DNA from: Candidatus Desulfosporosinus nitrosoreducens
Lineage (GTDB): Bacteria > Bacillota > Desulfitobacteriia > Desulfitobacteriales > Desulfitobacteriaceae
Direction: 5' to 3'
Length of the DNA: 64,000 bases
Assembly (NCBI RefSeq): GCF_030954495.1
Contig: NZ_JAVHUW010000064.1
Coordinates: forward strand, 62,001-126,000
Shown piece after piece: positions 1 to 9,206 of the stretch (its first letter is position 1; every line of letters begins with the position of its first letter). The notes beneath the pieces were generated by a model. That model searched no databases. It saw only the letters and a list, made by a program, of their open reading frames with translations, and had not been told where the DNA came from. A program made the position numbers and the translations under genes.

Positions 1-655
1 TAGTCTGAATCATAAACGCCTGGTTAAGAATCTTCCGGTTAGGCAGCCCAAAAGAAATGTTGCTTAAGCCGCAGGCGGCATGAACCCGGGGGTGTTCCTG
101 CCGGATAAAGCGGACAGTCTCCAGAACATCGAGACCAAACTTTTCTCCGGTGCTGATGGGAGTGATCAGAGGGTCCAGGTAGATATCATCTTCCGCAACC
201 CCTGCGGCGGTCAGATCCCTGATTAACTGACGAACAATTGTTATACGTTCCTCGGCTGAATTAGGAATACCATTATCCCCCATGCACAAAGCGATTACTT
301 TGGCTTTATATTTCAAAACCATAGGCAATACTTTTTCAAATCGTTCTTTTTCCGCAGTAATTGAATTAACCATAGTCTGACCATTCTTGGCCGCCGCCAG
401 CCCCGCCTCCATCGCTTCGGCCCTCGGCGTGTCAAGACAAAGCGGCGCGGACACAGCTTCCTGGACAGTGTTAACAAGCCATTCCATGGTTTCTACCTCG
501 TTATACACCATTGTTCCGCAGTTGACATCCACATAATGGGCCCCGGCTTCAACTTGCTTTTTAGCTAAATCCTGAATAAAAGCGGCGTCTCTTTGCTCGA
601 CAGCCGGTTTAACGGCTTTCCGGCTTGTATTTATCAGTTCACCGATGATCAACAT
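1..655 (-). CDS. Methyltetrahydrofolate:corrinoid methyltransferase (MtgA/MtrH-like), 3' end beyond window
   Basis: The protein is read on the minus strand from ATG at 655 and is still open at base 1, so about 218 residues are visible. It begins MLIIGELINTSRK and is closely similar along its visible length to the complete 264-residue protein at 19991-20785, including the VDVNCGTM segment. This is the pterin-binding TIM-barrel family that moves a methyl group between a corrinoid protein and tetrahydrofolate (MtgA, AcsE and MtrH relatives). A strong AAAGGAGG site sits 5 to 8 bases upstream of the ATG. It is the last visible gene of the liv-MttB-corrinoid operon and would take methyl groups from the corrinoid protein encoded just upstream. 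The direction of transfer to folate is inferred from the catabolic context. Confidence 0.88.
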   Translation of the reverse strand, partial: MLIIGELINTSRKAVKPAVEQRDAAFIQDLAKKQVEAGAHYVDVNCGTMVYNEVETMEWLVNTVQEAVSAPLCLDTPRAEAMEAGLAAAKNGQTMVNSITAEKERFEKVLPMVLKYKAKVIALCMGDNGIPNSAEERITIVRQLIRDLTAAGVAEDDIYLDPLITPISTGEKFGLDVLETVRFIRQEHPRVHAACGLSNISFGLPNRKILNQAFMIQT

Positions 656-756
656 ACCTTGTCCTCCTTTTTAAGATTTTCCCGAGACGCTCAAAACTCT
701 TCCGCTCAGAAAAAACTTTTCTGCCTTACCGGCCTTAGGCATCTAATTCAATTCCA

Positions 757-1383
757 TCAGCTAAGCAGCTTTAAGCACAAATCTGCCGCAGAAGCCGCGT
801 CGGGAGCAAACCCGTCTGCCCCAATTTCATCGGCAAAGTCTTGAGAAATCGGGGCTCCGCCAACAATGCATTTTACTTTTAAGCCTTCTTCTTTGATTAA
901 TTCAATAGTATCTTTCATGCTCAACATAGTAGTGGTAAGCAGAGCGGACATAGCAAGGATATCGGGTTTATGTTCTTTTATGGCCGACACAAATTTGTCG
1001 GGGGCAACGTCTACGCCTAAGTTAATGACTTTAAAGCCGTTGCTTTCCATCATCATACCCACCAAGTTCTTACCGATATCGTGAAGGTCGCCTTTAACGG
1101 TTCCGATTAAGACATTGCCTTTGTTGGGCATATCCTTCTCGGCTATGAACGGTTTTACGATTTCAATCCCGGCTGACATAGATTTCGCACACATAAGTAC
1201 CTCGGGAACGAACATATCTCCATTTTTAAAACGAACGCCTACGACATTCATGCCGCCAATTAACCCCTCGTTGATGATTTCAATGGGGTTTACTCCTTCA
1301 TCTACCATGGCCTTGGTTATTTCTTTGACCTCTGCTACCTTGCCGGAAATAACACTTTGCTTCAAAGATTCAAAATTTTTCAT
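757..1383 (-). CDS. Methyltransferase corrinoid protein (MttC/MtgC-like)
   Basis: This 208-residue protein has the usual two-part layout of small methyltransferase corrinoid proteins: an N-terminal helical cap (about 1-85) and a Rossmann-like B12 domain. The GDLHDIGKNLV motif places the cobalt-ligating histidine at residue 101, the same number as in the three other corrinoid proteins of this window. It should accept a methyl group from the MttB-like enzyme at 2461-3894 and donate it to the MtgA-like enzyme encoded next (100 bases downstream). A GGGAG site lies about 12 bases before the ATG. The family assignment is firm; the methyl donor is unknown. Confidence 0.93.
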   Translation of the reverse strand: MKNFESLKQSVISGKVAEVKEITKAMVDEGVNPIEIINEGLIGGMNVVGVRFKNGDMFVPEVLMCAKSMSAGIEIVKPFIAEKDMPNKGNVLIGTVKGDLHDIGKNLVGMMMESNGFKVINLGVDVAPDKFVSAIKEHKPDILAMSALLTTTMLSMKDTIELIKEEGLKVKCIVGGAPISQDFADEIGADGFAPDAASAADLCLKLLS

Positions 1384-1538
1384 GATATTTGTGCTCCCTT
1401 CTCATATTGGCTATTGTGTAATTTAGCCAAAATAACTTCTGTACAATTTTTCTTGAACAGACTGCCGATTATCTTGAATAGACTGCCGAAAGATGACAAC
1501 AATTTGTGCCGACTTTAATTCGTCCGACAAAATCCAGA

Positions 1539-2435
1539 CTATGCTTTTCCCACCCCTAAAACTTCCCGGGCATATCGTATGCTTTTAAGGCAGGCCTCAA
1601 GTTGTTTCTTCTGAGCTACTTCGAGGGAGTCGCCTTCCATATCCCATTCGATTTCAAACGTAATACGGTCAGTTGGCGATACTTCTTTAATTAAGCTGTA
1701 GACCTTGAGACAATCAATATCGCCATCTCCTAAGGCTACTCCGTGGAAACGCAGTCCGAACTCATCTCTGTCAAGCTTATGGTCACAAAAATGGTTGACA
1801 AAAGCATAGGGTGCGAGTTTTTCAACCGCGCTCATTGGATCTTCCAGCACACACATGGAATTAACCGTATCCACACAGGCGCCAACCAGAGGATGATTGA
1901 TTTGTTTAATCAGCCAAATAACTTCATCCGCATAAGTATCGGTGTGATTTTCTACGGCAAGTTTAATCCCTTTTTTCTCAAGCAGGGGCAAGGTCGCTTT
2001 AATTTCTTCATAAATATCTGCCAGTTGTTTCATCACAAGGGGATGAAAGCAACTGCCGTACAAAGGACGGGGACGGATAACATCCAAACTAACCTTGGCA
2101 ATATCCGCGCCAAGCATGGAAGCAATCTTAATCCCGTCCTCTACGCTGTCATTTATTCTGGAATCAAATTGAGAATTAAGGGAAAAATTATATTCCACAT
2201 AGAGGTTATGATCCTTCATAGCCTCTCTCACTTCTTTAAGGCGCCCTTCGTCCTTGCTTTCCAAATCACACCCGGTAATGTGAAGTCCGTCTAACCCCCA
2301 CTCAACCGCATTGTCCATTAATTGATTTAAGGTCATTGCTTTGGGGCGGTATTCGTTAAAATTAGCATAATTTTCACCTAATCCCCAGAGATGAAGAGTA
2401 TAGGTGTGTAAGCCAAGTTTCATTTTCTTTGTCAC
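1539..2435 (-). CDS. Sugar phosphate isomerase/epimerase-like TIM-barrel protein (AP endonuclease family 2 fold)
   Basis: The 298-residue protein starts with MTKKMKLGLHTYTLHLW and shows the spaced strand pattern of xylose-isomerase-like TIM barrels. Candidate metal-binding or acid residues are seen in AVENHTDTY, GACVDTVNSM, FVNHFCDHK and the final FEIEWD. Members isomerise or epimerise sugars and polyols, or act on other small polar metabolites. A GTG start at 2435 fits a GGAGGGG site six bases upstream. It sits between the MttB-like gene (25-base gap) and the corrinoid protein gene, so it is very probably co-transcribed. It may process the demethylated product or prepare the substrate; that role is inference and no substrate can be read from the sequence. 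Confidence 0.82.
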   Translation of the reverse strand: MTKKMKLGLHTYTLHLWGLGENYANFNEYRPKAMTLNQLMDNAVEWGLDGLHITGCDLESKDEGRLKEVREAMKDHNLYVEYNFSLNSQFDSRINDSVEDGIKIASMLGADIAKVSLDVIRPRPLYGSCFHPLVMKQLADIYEEIKATLPLLEKKGIKLAVENHTDTYADEVIWLIKQINHPLVGACVDTVNSMCVLEDPMSAVEKLAPYAFVNHFCDHKLDRDEFGLRFHGVALGDGDIDCLKVYSLIKEVSPTDRITFEIEWDMEGDSLEVAQKKQLEACLKSIRYAREVLGVGKA

Positions 2436-2460
2436 GATTTTCCCCTCCAGAGCTGAGAAA

Positions 2461-3894
2461 CTATCCCAGCCATTTCTTTTCTAATGCCAAGAGATCATTC
2501 AGCTTATCTTCCGGCAGGGGCGGAACCTCATGGTTTTCAATGACATAACGAGCCTTTTCGTTTAATCTTTCCGTTAAAGAGGGAAGTTTTTGTCCTTTCT
2601 GTAAGACAGAGCGATCGAATAACGTCGGTACCCAAAAATCTTTGAAATGATTGTAAGTGTGTTCATGACTAATATAGCTCTCGCCATTTCCGATTTCGTT
2701 GACTACATCAAGGGCCAGAGTTTCGTCACTGACATGAATCCCGCCCAGGATCTTTCTGACCATCCCTTGAATTTCATTGGCCAGAAGGAGAACTTCAGGA
2801 CAAGTTACCGTTGCCTGATCCATCAAACCAGTGTCGTGAACAAGATTAGCTCCGCTTAAGCCGGCCATTAAACAGGATACTGCTATTTCCGCGGCTGCCT
2901 GTTGATCTACGGTTTTGGCATCGACACAACCCGCTGTGCCCCAGACAGGTATCTTAAAATAATGCAGTATATCGGTAAGACCCGCCACACTCAGGCTCAT
3001 TTCCGGCGCTCCATAGGAGAAACGGGTTGTCTTCATGTCCATAATTGAGGCCACACCGCCGCTGATGAAGGGTGCGCCGGGTTTTGTAAGCTGATGAACG
3101 ACCATACCGGTAAAGGCTTCCGCTAAATTCTGGGCCAGCATACCTGCTAAAGTTGCGGGCGCTGTCGCACCGGCCATGGGCATTGGATAGTAGACCAAGG
3201 GAATTCCTTTTTCCGCACAAATTTGTACTTCTTTCATGGCATTGCCATCATGGCTCAGCGGGCTTATCGGTTCCTGAATGTGGAAGATGTAGGGGTTCAT
3301 TCGTAATTCTTCATAGCCACCGGCGACAATTGCCGCCATATCAATAATGTCCAATAAAGAATCTGCGTTGGTACAGCTAAAGCCTATTGGTTTTCTCATA
3401 TAAAGCATCATTTGTCTGATGATTACCCGGTCGGCAACATCCCTTGGCGCATCGGCACTAAAGCAGGCATTTAATACAAAGTCTATATTAGGGCAATAAT
3501 CAATAACTTTGGCCAGATCTTTACCGTCCTGACTTGTGAAAGGGCGTCTTTCGCCGCTATAAGGATCAAGGTAATCAGGGTTATCAGGGTTGCAGCCAAA
3601 GTAAACATTGTTATCTTCTAAGAATAATTTTCTTTCCCCATCCCTGTTGCAGAGAACTACCCGGGGCGGTACTGTTTTCAAAGCACGTTCTACCAGAAAT
3701 GCCGGAATTCTTACCCTGTTTTTCGGGCCCACGAGAGCGCCGTGATCAGCGAGGAGTTGGAGGATTTCCTTACTGTCGACATTCATTCCTGTTCTTTCCA
3801 GAATCTCCAGGGCGGCTAAATAGATTGCTTTGATCTGATCGTCAGACAATACACGCATTTGGGGTGTGGCAAATTGTGTAAAATTTGATCTCAT
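2461..3894 (-). CDS. MttB-superfamily corrinoid methyltransferase, non-pyrrolysine
   Basis: This 477-residue protein belongs to the trimethylamine methyltransferase (MttB) superfamily: it opens with a helical LSDDQIKAIYLAALEILE segment and contains the family region with GATAPATLAGMLAQNLAE. The site equivalent to pyrrolysine in true MttB reads TAGCVDAKTVDQQ, so a cysteine appears to replace pyrrolysine; all codons there are ordinary. Relatives without pyrrolysine demethylate quaternary amines such as glycine betaine. The start at 3894 follows an AAGGAGAGG site. It is the first enzyme gene after the liv-type importer and precedes the TIM barrel, corrinoid and MtgA-like genes. The substrate is probably what the importer brings in (inference). 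Confidence 0.9.
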   Translation of the reverse strand: MRSNFTQFATPQMRVLSDDQIKAIYLAALEILERTGMNVDSKEILQLLADHGALVGPKNRVRIPAFLVERALKTVPPRVVLCNRDGERKLFLEDNNVYFGCNPDNPDYLDPYSGERRPFTSQDGKDLAKVIDYCPNIDFVLNACFSADAPRDVADRVIIRQMMLYMRKPIGFSCTNADSLLDIIDMAAIVAGGYEELRMNPYIFHIQEPISPLSHDGNAMKEVQICAEKGIPLVYYPMPMAGATAPATLAGMLAQNLAEAFTGMVVHQLTKPGAPFISGGVASIMDMKTTRFSYGAPEMSLSVAGLTDILHYFKIPVWGTAGCVDAKTVDQQAAAEIAVSCLMAGLSGANLVHDTGLMDQATVTCPEVLLLANEIQGMVRKILGGIHVSDETLALDVVNEIGNGESYISHEHTYNHFKDFWVPTLFDRSVLQKGQKLPSLTERLNEKARYVIENHEVPPLPEDKLNDLLALEKKWLG

Positions 3895-4113
3895 GTTTGA
3901 CCTCTCCTTAATTTTTTTCTATTTAAAAATTTATTTTTACATATGGAAAATATTCTTCATTGATTTATTTATTCCTGCTAACCTGAAAAATTAATTTCAA
4001 AATTTTTCGGCATTAGTCACTGTGATTTGCCAACAGCGTTTTCCATAAGCAATACGATTCAGTCTTGTTAATTACTGCCCATGTCTGGTTACTTTTGTTT
4101 CAGTCTGCATCTT

Positions 4114-4821
4114 TTAAACAATCCCCAGATAAGACTTCCGGACATGTTCATTTTTCAATAATTCAGAACTCGAACCTTCCAGACTAATTTGCCCTTGCTC
4201 CAATACATAAGCTCTATCAACAATCTTCAAAGTCGTATTAACGTTCTGCTCAACCAACAAAACCGTAACTCCCCTCTTGGTTAATTCTTTTAAGGTTTCG
4301 AATACTGCTAATACTAACTTGGGAGCAAGACCTAAGGAAGGTTCATCAACTAACATAAGTTTAGGACTAGACATTAACCCCCTGGCTATAGCCAGCATCT
4401 TGCGCTCGCCGCCGCTTAAAGTACCTGCACTTTGCTTTTTGCGCTCAGCTAACCTGGGGAATAGTTCCAAGACATCTTTAAGTATCGCTTTGGCTTTTCC
4501 TTTGTCACGAATGCTGTAGGCGCCCAAAGAGAGATTTTCATAAACGGTCATACCAGAAAAAAGGCAGCCATCATCCGTCACAAAACTGATTCCCAGCCTG
4601 GTTATCTGCTGGGGCTGTTTGGCATCAATTCTTTGTCCCATATAGACTATTTCGCCTGCCGTCGGCTTGACGAGTCCCGCAATCGTCCGCAATGTTGTCG
4701 TTTTTCCCACACCGTTCGGGCCGATTAAGGCCACGAACTCGCCTTGATCTACAGAAAGGGAAATATCCCACAATACTCCCAGCTTACCGTATCCGGCATT
4801 AACCTTGCTCAATTTCAGCAT
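4114..4821 (-). CDS. livF: Branched-chain amino acid-type ABC transporter ATPase, LivF-like
   Basis: A 235-residue ATPase with Walker A GPNGVGKTT (about residues 33-41), signature LSGGERKMLAIARGLM, Walker B LMLVDEPSLGL and the switch histidine region shortened as is normal for LivF (LLVEQNVNTTL). Length and ending match LivF, the second ATPase of HAAT-family importers. It energises uptake from the cytoplasmic side together with LivG. A TAGGAG site lies eight bases upstream of the ATG. It is the last transporter gene before the MttB-like gene, with 219 bases between them that hold no gene. The substrate may be a methylated amine rather than an amino acid, judged only from the neighbours. Confidence 0.95.
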   Translation of the reverse strand: MLKLSKVNAGYGKLGVLWDISLSVDQGEFVALIGPNGVGKTTTLRTIAGLVKPTAGEIVYMGQRIDAKQPQQITRLGISFVTDDGCLFSGMTVYENLSLGAYSIRDKGKAKAILKDVLELFPRLAERKKQSAGTLSGGERKMLAIARGLMSSPKLMLVDEPSLGLAPKLVLAVFETLKELTKRGVTVLLVEQNVNTTLKIVDRAYVLEQGQISLEGSSSELLKNEHVRKSYLGIV

Positions 4822-4889
4822 TTAATCAACTCCTACCAGGAAGTTAGTACAGAAGACGTCAGCAATAACACTTAAAACACCGCCATAGA

Positions 4890-5615
4890 TTAATGAACTA
4901 GCTCCTCTCCCAAGTAAGCTTCCTTGACTTTAGGATTATCTTTTATCTCAGCAGTAGTTCCTTCAGCTATTTTTTTACCAAACTGAAGAACCGCAATACG
5001 ATCACATACTTCCATGATAAACTTCATAACATGCTCAATCGAAATTATCGTTACTCCGCCATCTCTAATACGTTTAATTAACTCGATGAATTCCGGCAGT
5101 TCTGACGGCGTTAAGCCGGCAGCCACTTCATCAAGCAGTAATAGTTCGCAATTCGTAGCCAAGGCCCGGGCTAACTCCAGTCGTTTCAATTGCATGGTAT
5201 TCAAATTTTCAGCTATCATTTGTTTGGGCATCGTAAAGCCTACAAAATCCAGCAGTTCTTGCACACTTTTGGAAGATTTTTGCTGCTTTCCCCTCCCAAA
5301 GGTTAAAGCAACTTTAACATTTTCCTCTGCGCTGAGTTTGGCAAATGATCTGACGATTTGAAATGTCCTGGCTATCCCTTTATGACAAAGCTGGTGGGAA
5401 GACAGTCCGACAATGTTCTGACCTTTAAAGGTCACCGTCCCTTTTTCCGGCTTGTAAAAACCGGATATGCAATTCAAAAAAGTAGTTTTGCCTGCCCCGT
5501 TCGGTCCAATTAAGCCAAAAATCTCACCCTGATTAATTGCTAACGACACATTATCGACTGCAACCAATCCACCGAAGCGTTTTCCCACGCCTTCTGCTGT
5601 CAAGATCATAGACAC
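4890..5615 (-). CDS. livG: Branched-chain amino acid-type ABC transporter ATPase, LivG-like
   Basis: A 241-residue ATPase with Walker A GPNGAGKTT, a LivG-type segment containing RTFQIVRSFAKLSAEENV, and Walker B ELLLLDEVAAGLTP. The canonical LSGGQ signature is degenerate here: the matching stretch reads NLNTMQLKRLELARALA, which is common in LivG proteins. It pairs with LivF at the cytoplasmic face of the importer. A GTG at 5615 and an ATG two codons later (5609) are both possible starts; the GAAGG site lies five bases before the GTG, so the longer form is given. The gene follows livK after an 81-base gap holding a strong stem-loop. Confidence 0.94.
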   Translation of the reverse strand: MSMILTAEGVGKRFGGLVAVDNVSLAINQGEIFGLIGPNGAGKTTFLNCISGFYKPEKGTVTFKGQNIVGLSSHQLCHKGIARTFQIVRSFAKLSAEENVKVALTFGRGKQQKSSKSVQELLDFVGFTMPKQMIAENLNTMQLKRLELARALATNCELLLLDEVAAGLTPSELPEFIELIKRIRDGGVTIISIEHVMKFIMEVCDRIAVLQFGKKIAEGTTAEIKDNPKVKEAYLGEELVH

Positions 5616-5654
5616 ACCTACCTTCCCTTCTGGTTTAGGTCAAACGTTTTGTCA

Positions 5655-5678
5655 GGTGCCCGGTTGTTGCCGGGCACC
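5655..5678 (-). other. Strong intercistronic stem-loop between livK and livG
   Basis: GGTGCCCGG and CCGGGCACC form a perfect 9-bp GC-rich stem with a six-base loop, directly after the livK stop codon. No T-run follows on the minus strand, so it is probably not a terminator. Such hairpins often protect the upstream message and so raise binding-protein output over the ATPases; that function is inferred. Confidence 0.7.
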
Positions 5679-5696
5679 CGACTATTAAATTTCCGC

Positions 5697-6974
5697 TTAG
5701 TTTTTGACCTTCAGCGGTGCTTGCTTTAAGTCATCCGGCCAAACCACTTGCGGTTTTCCTGAAGAATACTGGAAGACAGGGAAAATGTATTTTCCTTCCC
5801 CGACCACCGGGTCCGGAAGAGATTTTTGATCATACTCTATGGATTTGAATAATATACCATTTGTGTATTTTTCTTGTCCGGTGAATAACTTATCCTGAGC
5901 GAATTTATAAAGATTGGCACTGGTGAGCTCGCCGTTTTGTTTCAAGCAATCGTTAGCTACCTGAATAAAGAAATTTGTATAATCATAAACTTGTCCGCCT
6001 GCCGCCGCGGAAGGATCAAAGCCATATTTAGCCTTAAAGTCAGCCTCGAACTTCTGGGCTTTGTCCGTAACAAACAAGGGACGGTTATCTAAAACATAGT
6101 CCGAGGCACTGCCTGTTAAACTGTACATATCGGCGTTTTCACTCAATGCGTCGGCAATGATCAGGCTTTGCAACTTCTGATCCTGGGCCTGCTTTAAGAA
6201 TGCTGCCATGGAAGGCGGAGAACCGATGGTGCCTGCAATCAGGGAAACGTCTTCACTCTTAAATTTAGTCAGGATTGAGTTAAAATCCGTTTCACCTAAT
6301 TTGAAATACTGCTGATCCACTACATCCCAACCGGCGGCCTTAAACTCATCAGCAAGGCTTTTCCCAAGGCTTGTGGCCCAGTCGGTCTGCTCACCATAGA
6401 TAGCCATTTTCTGATTCCTTGGTTTGAAATCACCGTTCTTAATTGCATTTTGGATAGTGTCGGTATAGGCCACGGTCATTTTACTTGATTCGGCCCATCC
6501 TTTGGTAATCCAATAATGGTATTTGGGATTGGATAGCCATTTTTGATTAATTGTATCTGCGCCACCCAAGGGGAAGAAGTGCGGTATTTGATATTTAGCC
6601 ACCACGTCCATGAGCGCTACAGCAACTGAACTATTCCAGTTCAGCATACCCACTTGAATGTGATCCCGCTGAATTGCCTGCTCGTAGGCGGCAACGCCTT
6701 TGACCGGATCGGATTGGTCATCGATCCAAACCAGCTTCACCTGATAATCGCCAATCTTGTCACCGACTTGATCAAAAGCCATCTGACAGGCATCCTTGAA
6801 TTCCATACCAACCTTGGAATAAGGTCCCGTAAGCGGAAGATCGACACCAATGGTTAGAGTTTTCGCCGCATTGCTGCTGCTGTTTGTCGAACTTGATGAG
6901 CAACCAGTCAAGATTGAAGTCACCATTAAGCCCGCCACCAAAACGAGAGACGTCAGTTTCAGATGCTTTTTCAT
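5697..6974 (-). CDS. livK: Extracytoplasmic substrate-binding lipoprotein, LivK-like
   Basis: A 425-residue periplasmic-binding-protein type I component. A lipoprotein signal (KKH, hydrophobic core, then LTGC with Cys at about residue 25) is followed by a serine/asparagine-rich linker and a conserved TIGVDLPLTGPYSKVG start of the mature domain. It should be anchored to the outer face of the membrane and deliver substrate to LivH/LivM. A textbook AAGGAGGAG site precedes the ATG. The protein is longer than typical LivK, and its pocket aromatics (for example in MLNWNSS and HFFPLGG) leave the ligand open. The neighbouring methyltransferase genes suggest a methylated amine or betaine; this is inference. 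Confidence 0.93.
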   Translation of the reverse strand: MKKHLKLTSLVLVAGLMVTSILTGCSSSSTNSSSNAAKTLTIGVDLPLTGPYSKVGMEFKDACQMAFDQVGDKIGDYQVKLVWIDDQSDPVKGVAAYEQAIQRDHIQVGMLNWNSSVAVALMDVVAKYQIPHFFPLGGADTINQKWLSNPKYHYWITKGWAESSKMTVAYTDTIQNAIKNGDFKPRNQKMAIYGEQTDWATSLGKSLADEFKAAGWDVVDQQYFKLGETDFNSILTKFKSEDVSLIAGTIGSPPSMAAFLKQAQDQKLQSLIIADALSENADMYSLTGSASDYVLDNRPLFVTDKAQKFEADFKAKYGFDPSAAAGGQVYDYTNFFIQVANDCLKQNGELTSANLYKFAQDKLFTGQEKYTNGILFKSIEYDQKSLPDPVVGEGKYIFPVFQYSSGKPQVVWPDDLKQAPLKVKN

Positions 6975-7116
6975 TTTACTCCTCCTTTTTTGTAAGTAAG
7001 TTGGCTTCTCTTTGGGATATGGTATTTTAGTACAGAGTTAAAATAATTTAATGTTCACCCCCCATTCTTTTCTCAAAACACAGCATTGGTTAATTATTGA
7101 TTTCCCTAAGGAGAAA

Positions 7117-8124
7117 TCACCCTATAAGTTGTTGTTTTTTTAATTTTGTATTTCGAACAAAATCTTTAACTTTTTCCGCCAGACTAGCAATTCCGCCTGG
7201 GAAATAAATCATTACCAGAATAAGCAGCAGACCATAGATTACAAACTTCCACTCCATTAGGCCGTTGAGGTAGGAAAAAACCGGTTCTATAATAAACGCC
7301 GCCAACAATGGGCCCCATATGCTGCCTCTCCCGCCGATATAGGCAATCACCAGTATCTCTAAGGTATGAGTAGTCGCCATAACATCCGGGGTTAGAATAC
7401 CTGTGAAGTGCGCATAAAACCCTCCAACTAAGCCTGCGATAAAACAGGAGATTGTAAAATTAAGCACCTTGTATTTTAAAGGATTTACCCCCGAAGCACG
7501 GGCCGCCTCGGCGTCTTGCCCCAAAGCTTTAAAAGCCAGGCCAAATCTGGATTTGGTAACCAATCTTAAAACGATGAAAGTAATAACGCAAATGACTAAA
7601 ATGACGTAGAAATAAGGTTTGGACCAGGCCGTTTGAAAAAACAAATCCACATTGAGCCCAAGGGCTCCCCGGGTAAAATTTTGAAGGGTATTCGCCATAG
7701 CCATGAGTACTAAGCCGACAAACCAGGCCAGGATGGCTGCAAATAAACCGTTCATACGCAGGGAGAGCAAACCAATAATCATTCCAACCAGCATTGCCAG
7801 CAAAGCGCCTGCTATGATTCCCAGCCAGGGAGAAACACCAAGGTCAGTTAGGAGGAGAGCTGACGTATAACCGCCTAAACCCATAAGTCCGGCATATCCC
7901 CAATTCGCAACGTCGATAAAGCCTGCGGATAAATCAAATCCCATAGCCAAGGTACCGTACATGAGACTTACAACTAATAAATTAATGATGTACTCTTCTC
8001 CGATAATGTAAGGAGCAAGTGCCAGTAACGCAAACATAACTACACTAAGCAAAGACAGTCCCATCTTTTTCAGAACCGCATCCACACCGCAAAGTTTAGT
8101 ATAAATTCCGGATAGCTTCGTCAT
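7117..8124 (-). CDS. livM: Branched-chain amino acid-type ABC transporter permease, LivM-like
   Basis: A 335-residue permease with about eight to ten hydrophobic segments and the typical LivM stretch GYTSALLLTDLG followed by the cytoplasmic loop RSRFGLAFKALGQDAEAARASGVN-like sequence (here KSRFGLAFKALGQDAEAA), which docks on the ATPase. The start follows a GAGG site. It lies 13 bases after livH and 142 bases before livK. It forms the membrane channel with LivH. Ending in a lysine-rich cytoplasmic tail is normal for the family. Confidence 0.94.
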   Translation of the reverse strand: MTKLSGIYTKLCGVDAVLKKMGLSLLSVVMFALLALAPYIIGEEYIINLLVVSLMYGTLAMGFDLSAGFIDVANWGYAGLMGLGGYTSALLLTDLGVSPWLGIIAGALLAMLVGMIIGLLSLRMNGLFAAILAWFVGLVLMAMANTLQNFTRGALGLNVDLFFQTAWSKPYFYVILVICVITFIVLRLVTKSRFGLAFKALGQDAEAARASGVNPLKYKVLNFTISCFIAGLVGGFYAHFTGILTPDVMATTHTLEILVIAYIGGRGSIWGPLLAAFIIEPVFSYLNGLMEWKFVIYGLLLILVMIYFPGGIASLAEKVKDFVRNTKLKKQQLIG

Positions 8125-8137
8125 TATATCGCCTCAC

Positions 8138-9013
8138 CTATACTTTTAAAGTTTTTCCGAACAAGCCGGTTGGTTTAATTAATAAAACCAGAATAATTAC
8201 GGAAAGGAGAATTACATCCTGCCAGCCTGTCCCCAGATAATAGGCGGCCAGCGTTTCAATAATCGCAACCATAAATCCGCCGACAACAGTTGCTTCAACA
8301 TTGCCTAACCCGACCAAAATTACTACAAACCAAGACTTATACAAGGGAGTTAAACCCATGAACGGATAAGCGGGAATGAGCGATAACAATACGGCTCCGG
8401 CGATCGCCGCCAACATACTGCTCAGGGCAAACGTCAAGGTGTGTATTTTATTGAGTTCTATGCCCATTAACATGGCACCGGTTTCATGTTCTGAAACAGC
8501 CAGGATTGCATTGCCCGTCCTAGTCTTTTTCAAAAAGAGCCAGAAGGCGCCGACAGTACCCATGGCAATTATGAAGCCAAACAGTTGGTCGAACGTAACA
8601 TTAGTGCCAAAAATCCCTATGCCTCCCTTCCAGAGCTGAGTCACTCCTTTAAAGTTAGGGCCTAGCAAAACCTGAGCCAGATTTTGCATTATGATCGACA
8701 AACCGGCTGTCAGCATAAAGGTGTTCACGATCCAATCACCCTTGGATCGTTTCCTCAAAGGTTGTAACGTAAGTTTTTCAGCAATAGCGCCAATCAGAAA
8801 ACCACCTATAGCCGCAATAATTATGCAGACAACCGGGGGCAAACCAAACGTCACACTGGCGAAATACATCAAGTAAGCCCCTACCATGTAAAACTCTCCA
8901 TGCGCAAAATTCGGGATTTTCATTACTCCGAAGACTAAGGAAAGGCCCATTGCCATTAAGACATAAATACCTCCTCTTAATACCGCCCCTAGCAACAAAT
9001 TCATAAATATCAT
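8138..9013 (-). CDS. livH: Branched-chain amino acid-type ABC transporter permease, LivH-like
   Basis: A 291-residue hydrophobic protein with the LivH opening GLSLVFGVMKIPNFAHGEFYMVGAY and the conserved GLSIIMQNLAQVLLGP region. The cytoplasmic coupling segment reads KTRTGNAILAVSEHETGAMLMGI. It is the first gene of the transporter and probably of the whole 1-9013 unit. An AGGGGG site sits about seven bases before the ATG at 9013; a second ATG follows three codons later. The 193 bases upstream hold no gene and should contain the promoter. Confidence 0.94.
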   Translation of the reverse strand: MIFMNLLLGAVLRGGIYVLMAMGLSLVFGVMKIPNFAHGEFYMVGAYLMYFASVTFGLPPVVCIIIAAIGGFLIGAIAEKLTLQPLRKRSKGDWIVNTFMLTAGLSIIMQNLAQVLLGPNFKGVTQLWKGGIGIFGTNVTFDQLFGFIIAMGTVGAFWLFLKKTRTGNAILAVSEHETGAMLMGIELNKIHTLTFALSSMLAAIAGAVLLSLIPAYPFMGLTPLYKSWFVVILVGLGNVEATVVGGFMVAIIETLAAYYLGTGWQDVILLSVIILVLLIKPTGLFGKTLKV

Positions 9014-9206
9014 TAGTTAACCCCCTTATTAGACCAATTAATTAAACTATCTGCTTTGTGCTTTACTACATGTCATAGATTCACTTCCTTTGATCAGATA
9101 ATCCTCAGCCAGGAAATTTAGCCCTAACTGAGCAAAGCGCCCGGAATATTTCAATTCGAACCTTCGCTCTTGGTGCACTTAATTGATACAACCTAATGAC
9201 TTTTAC

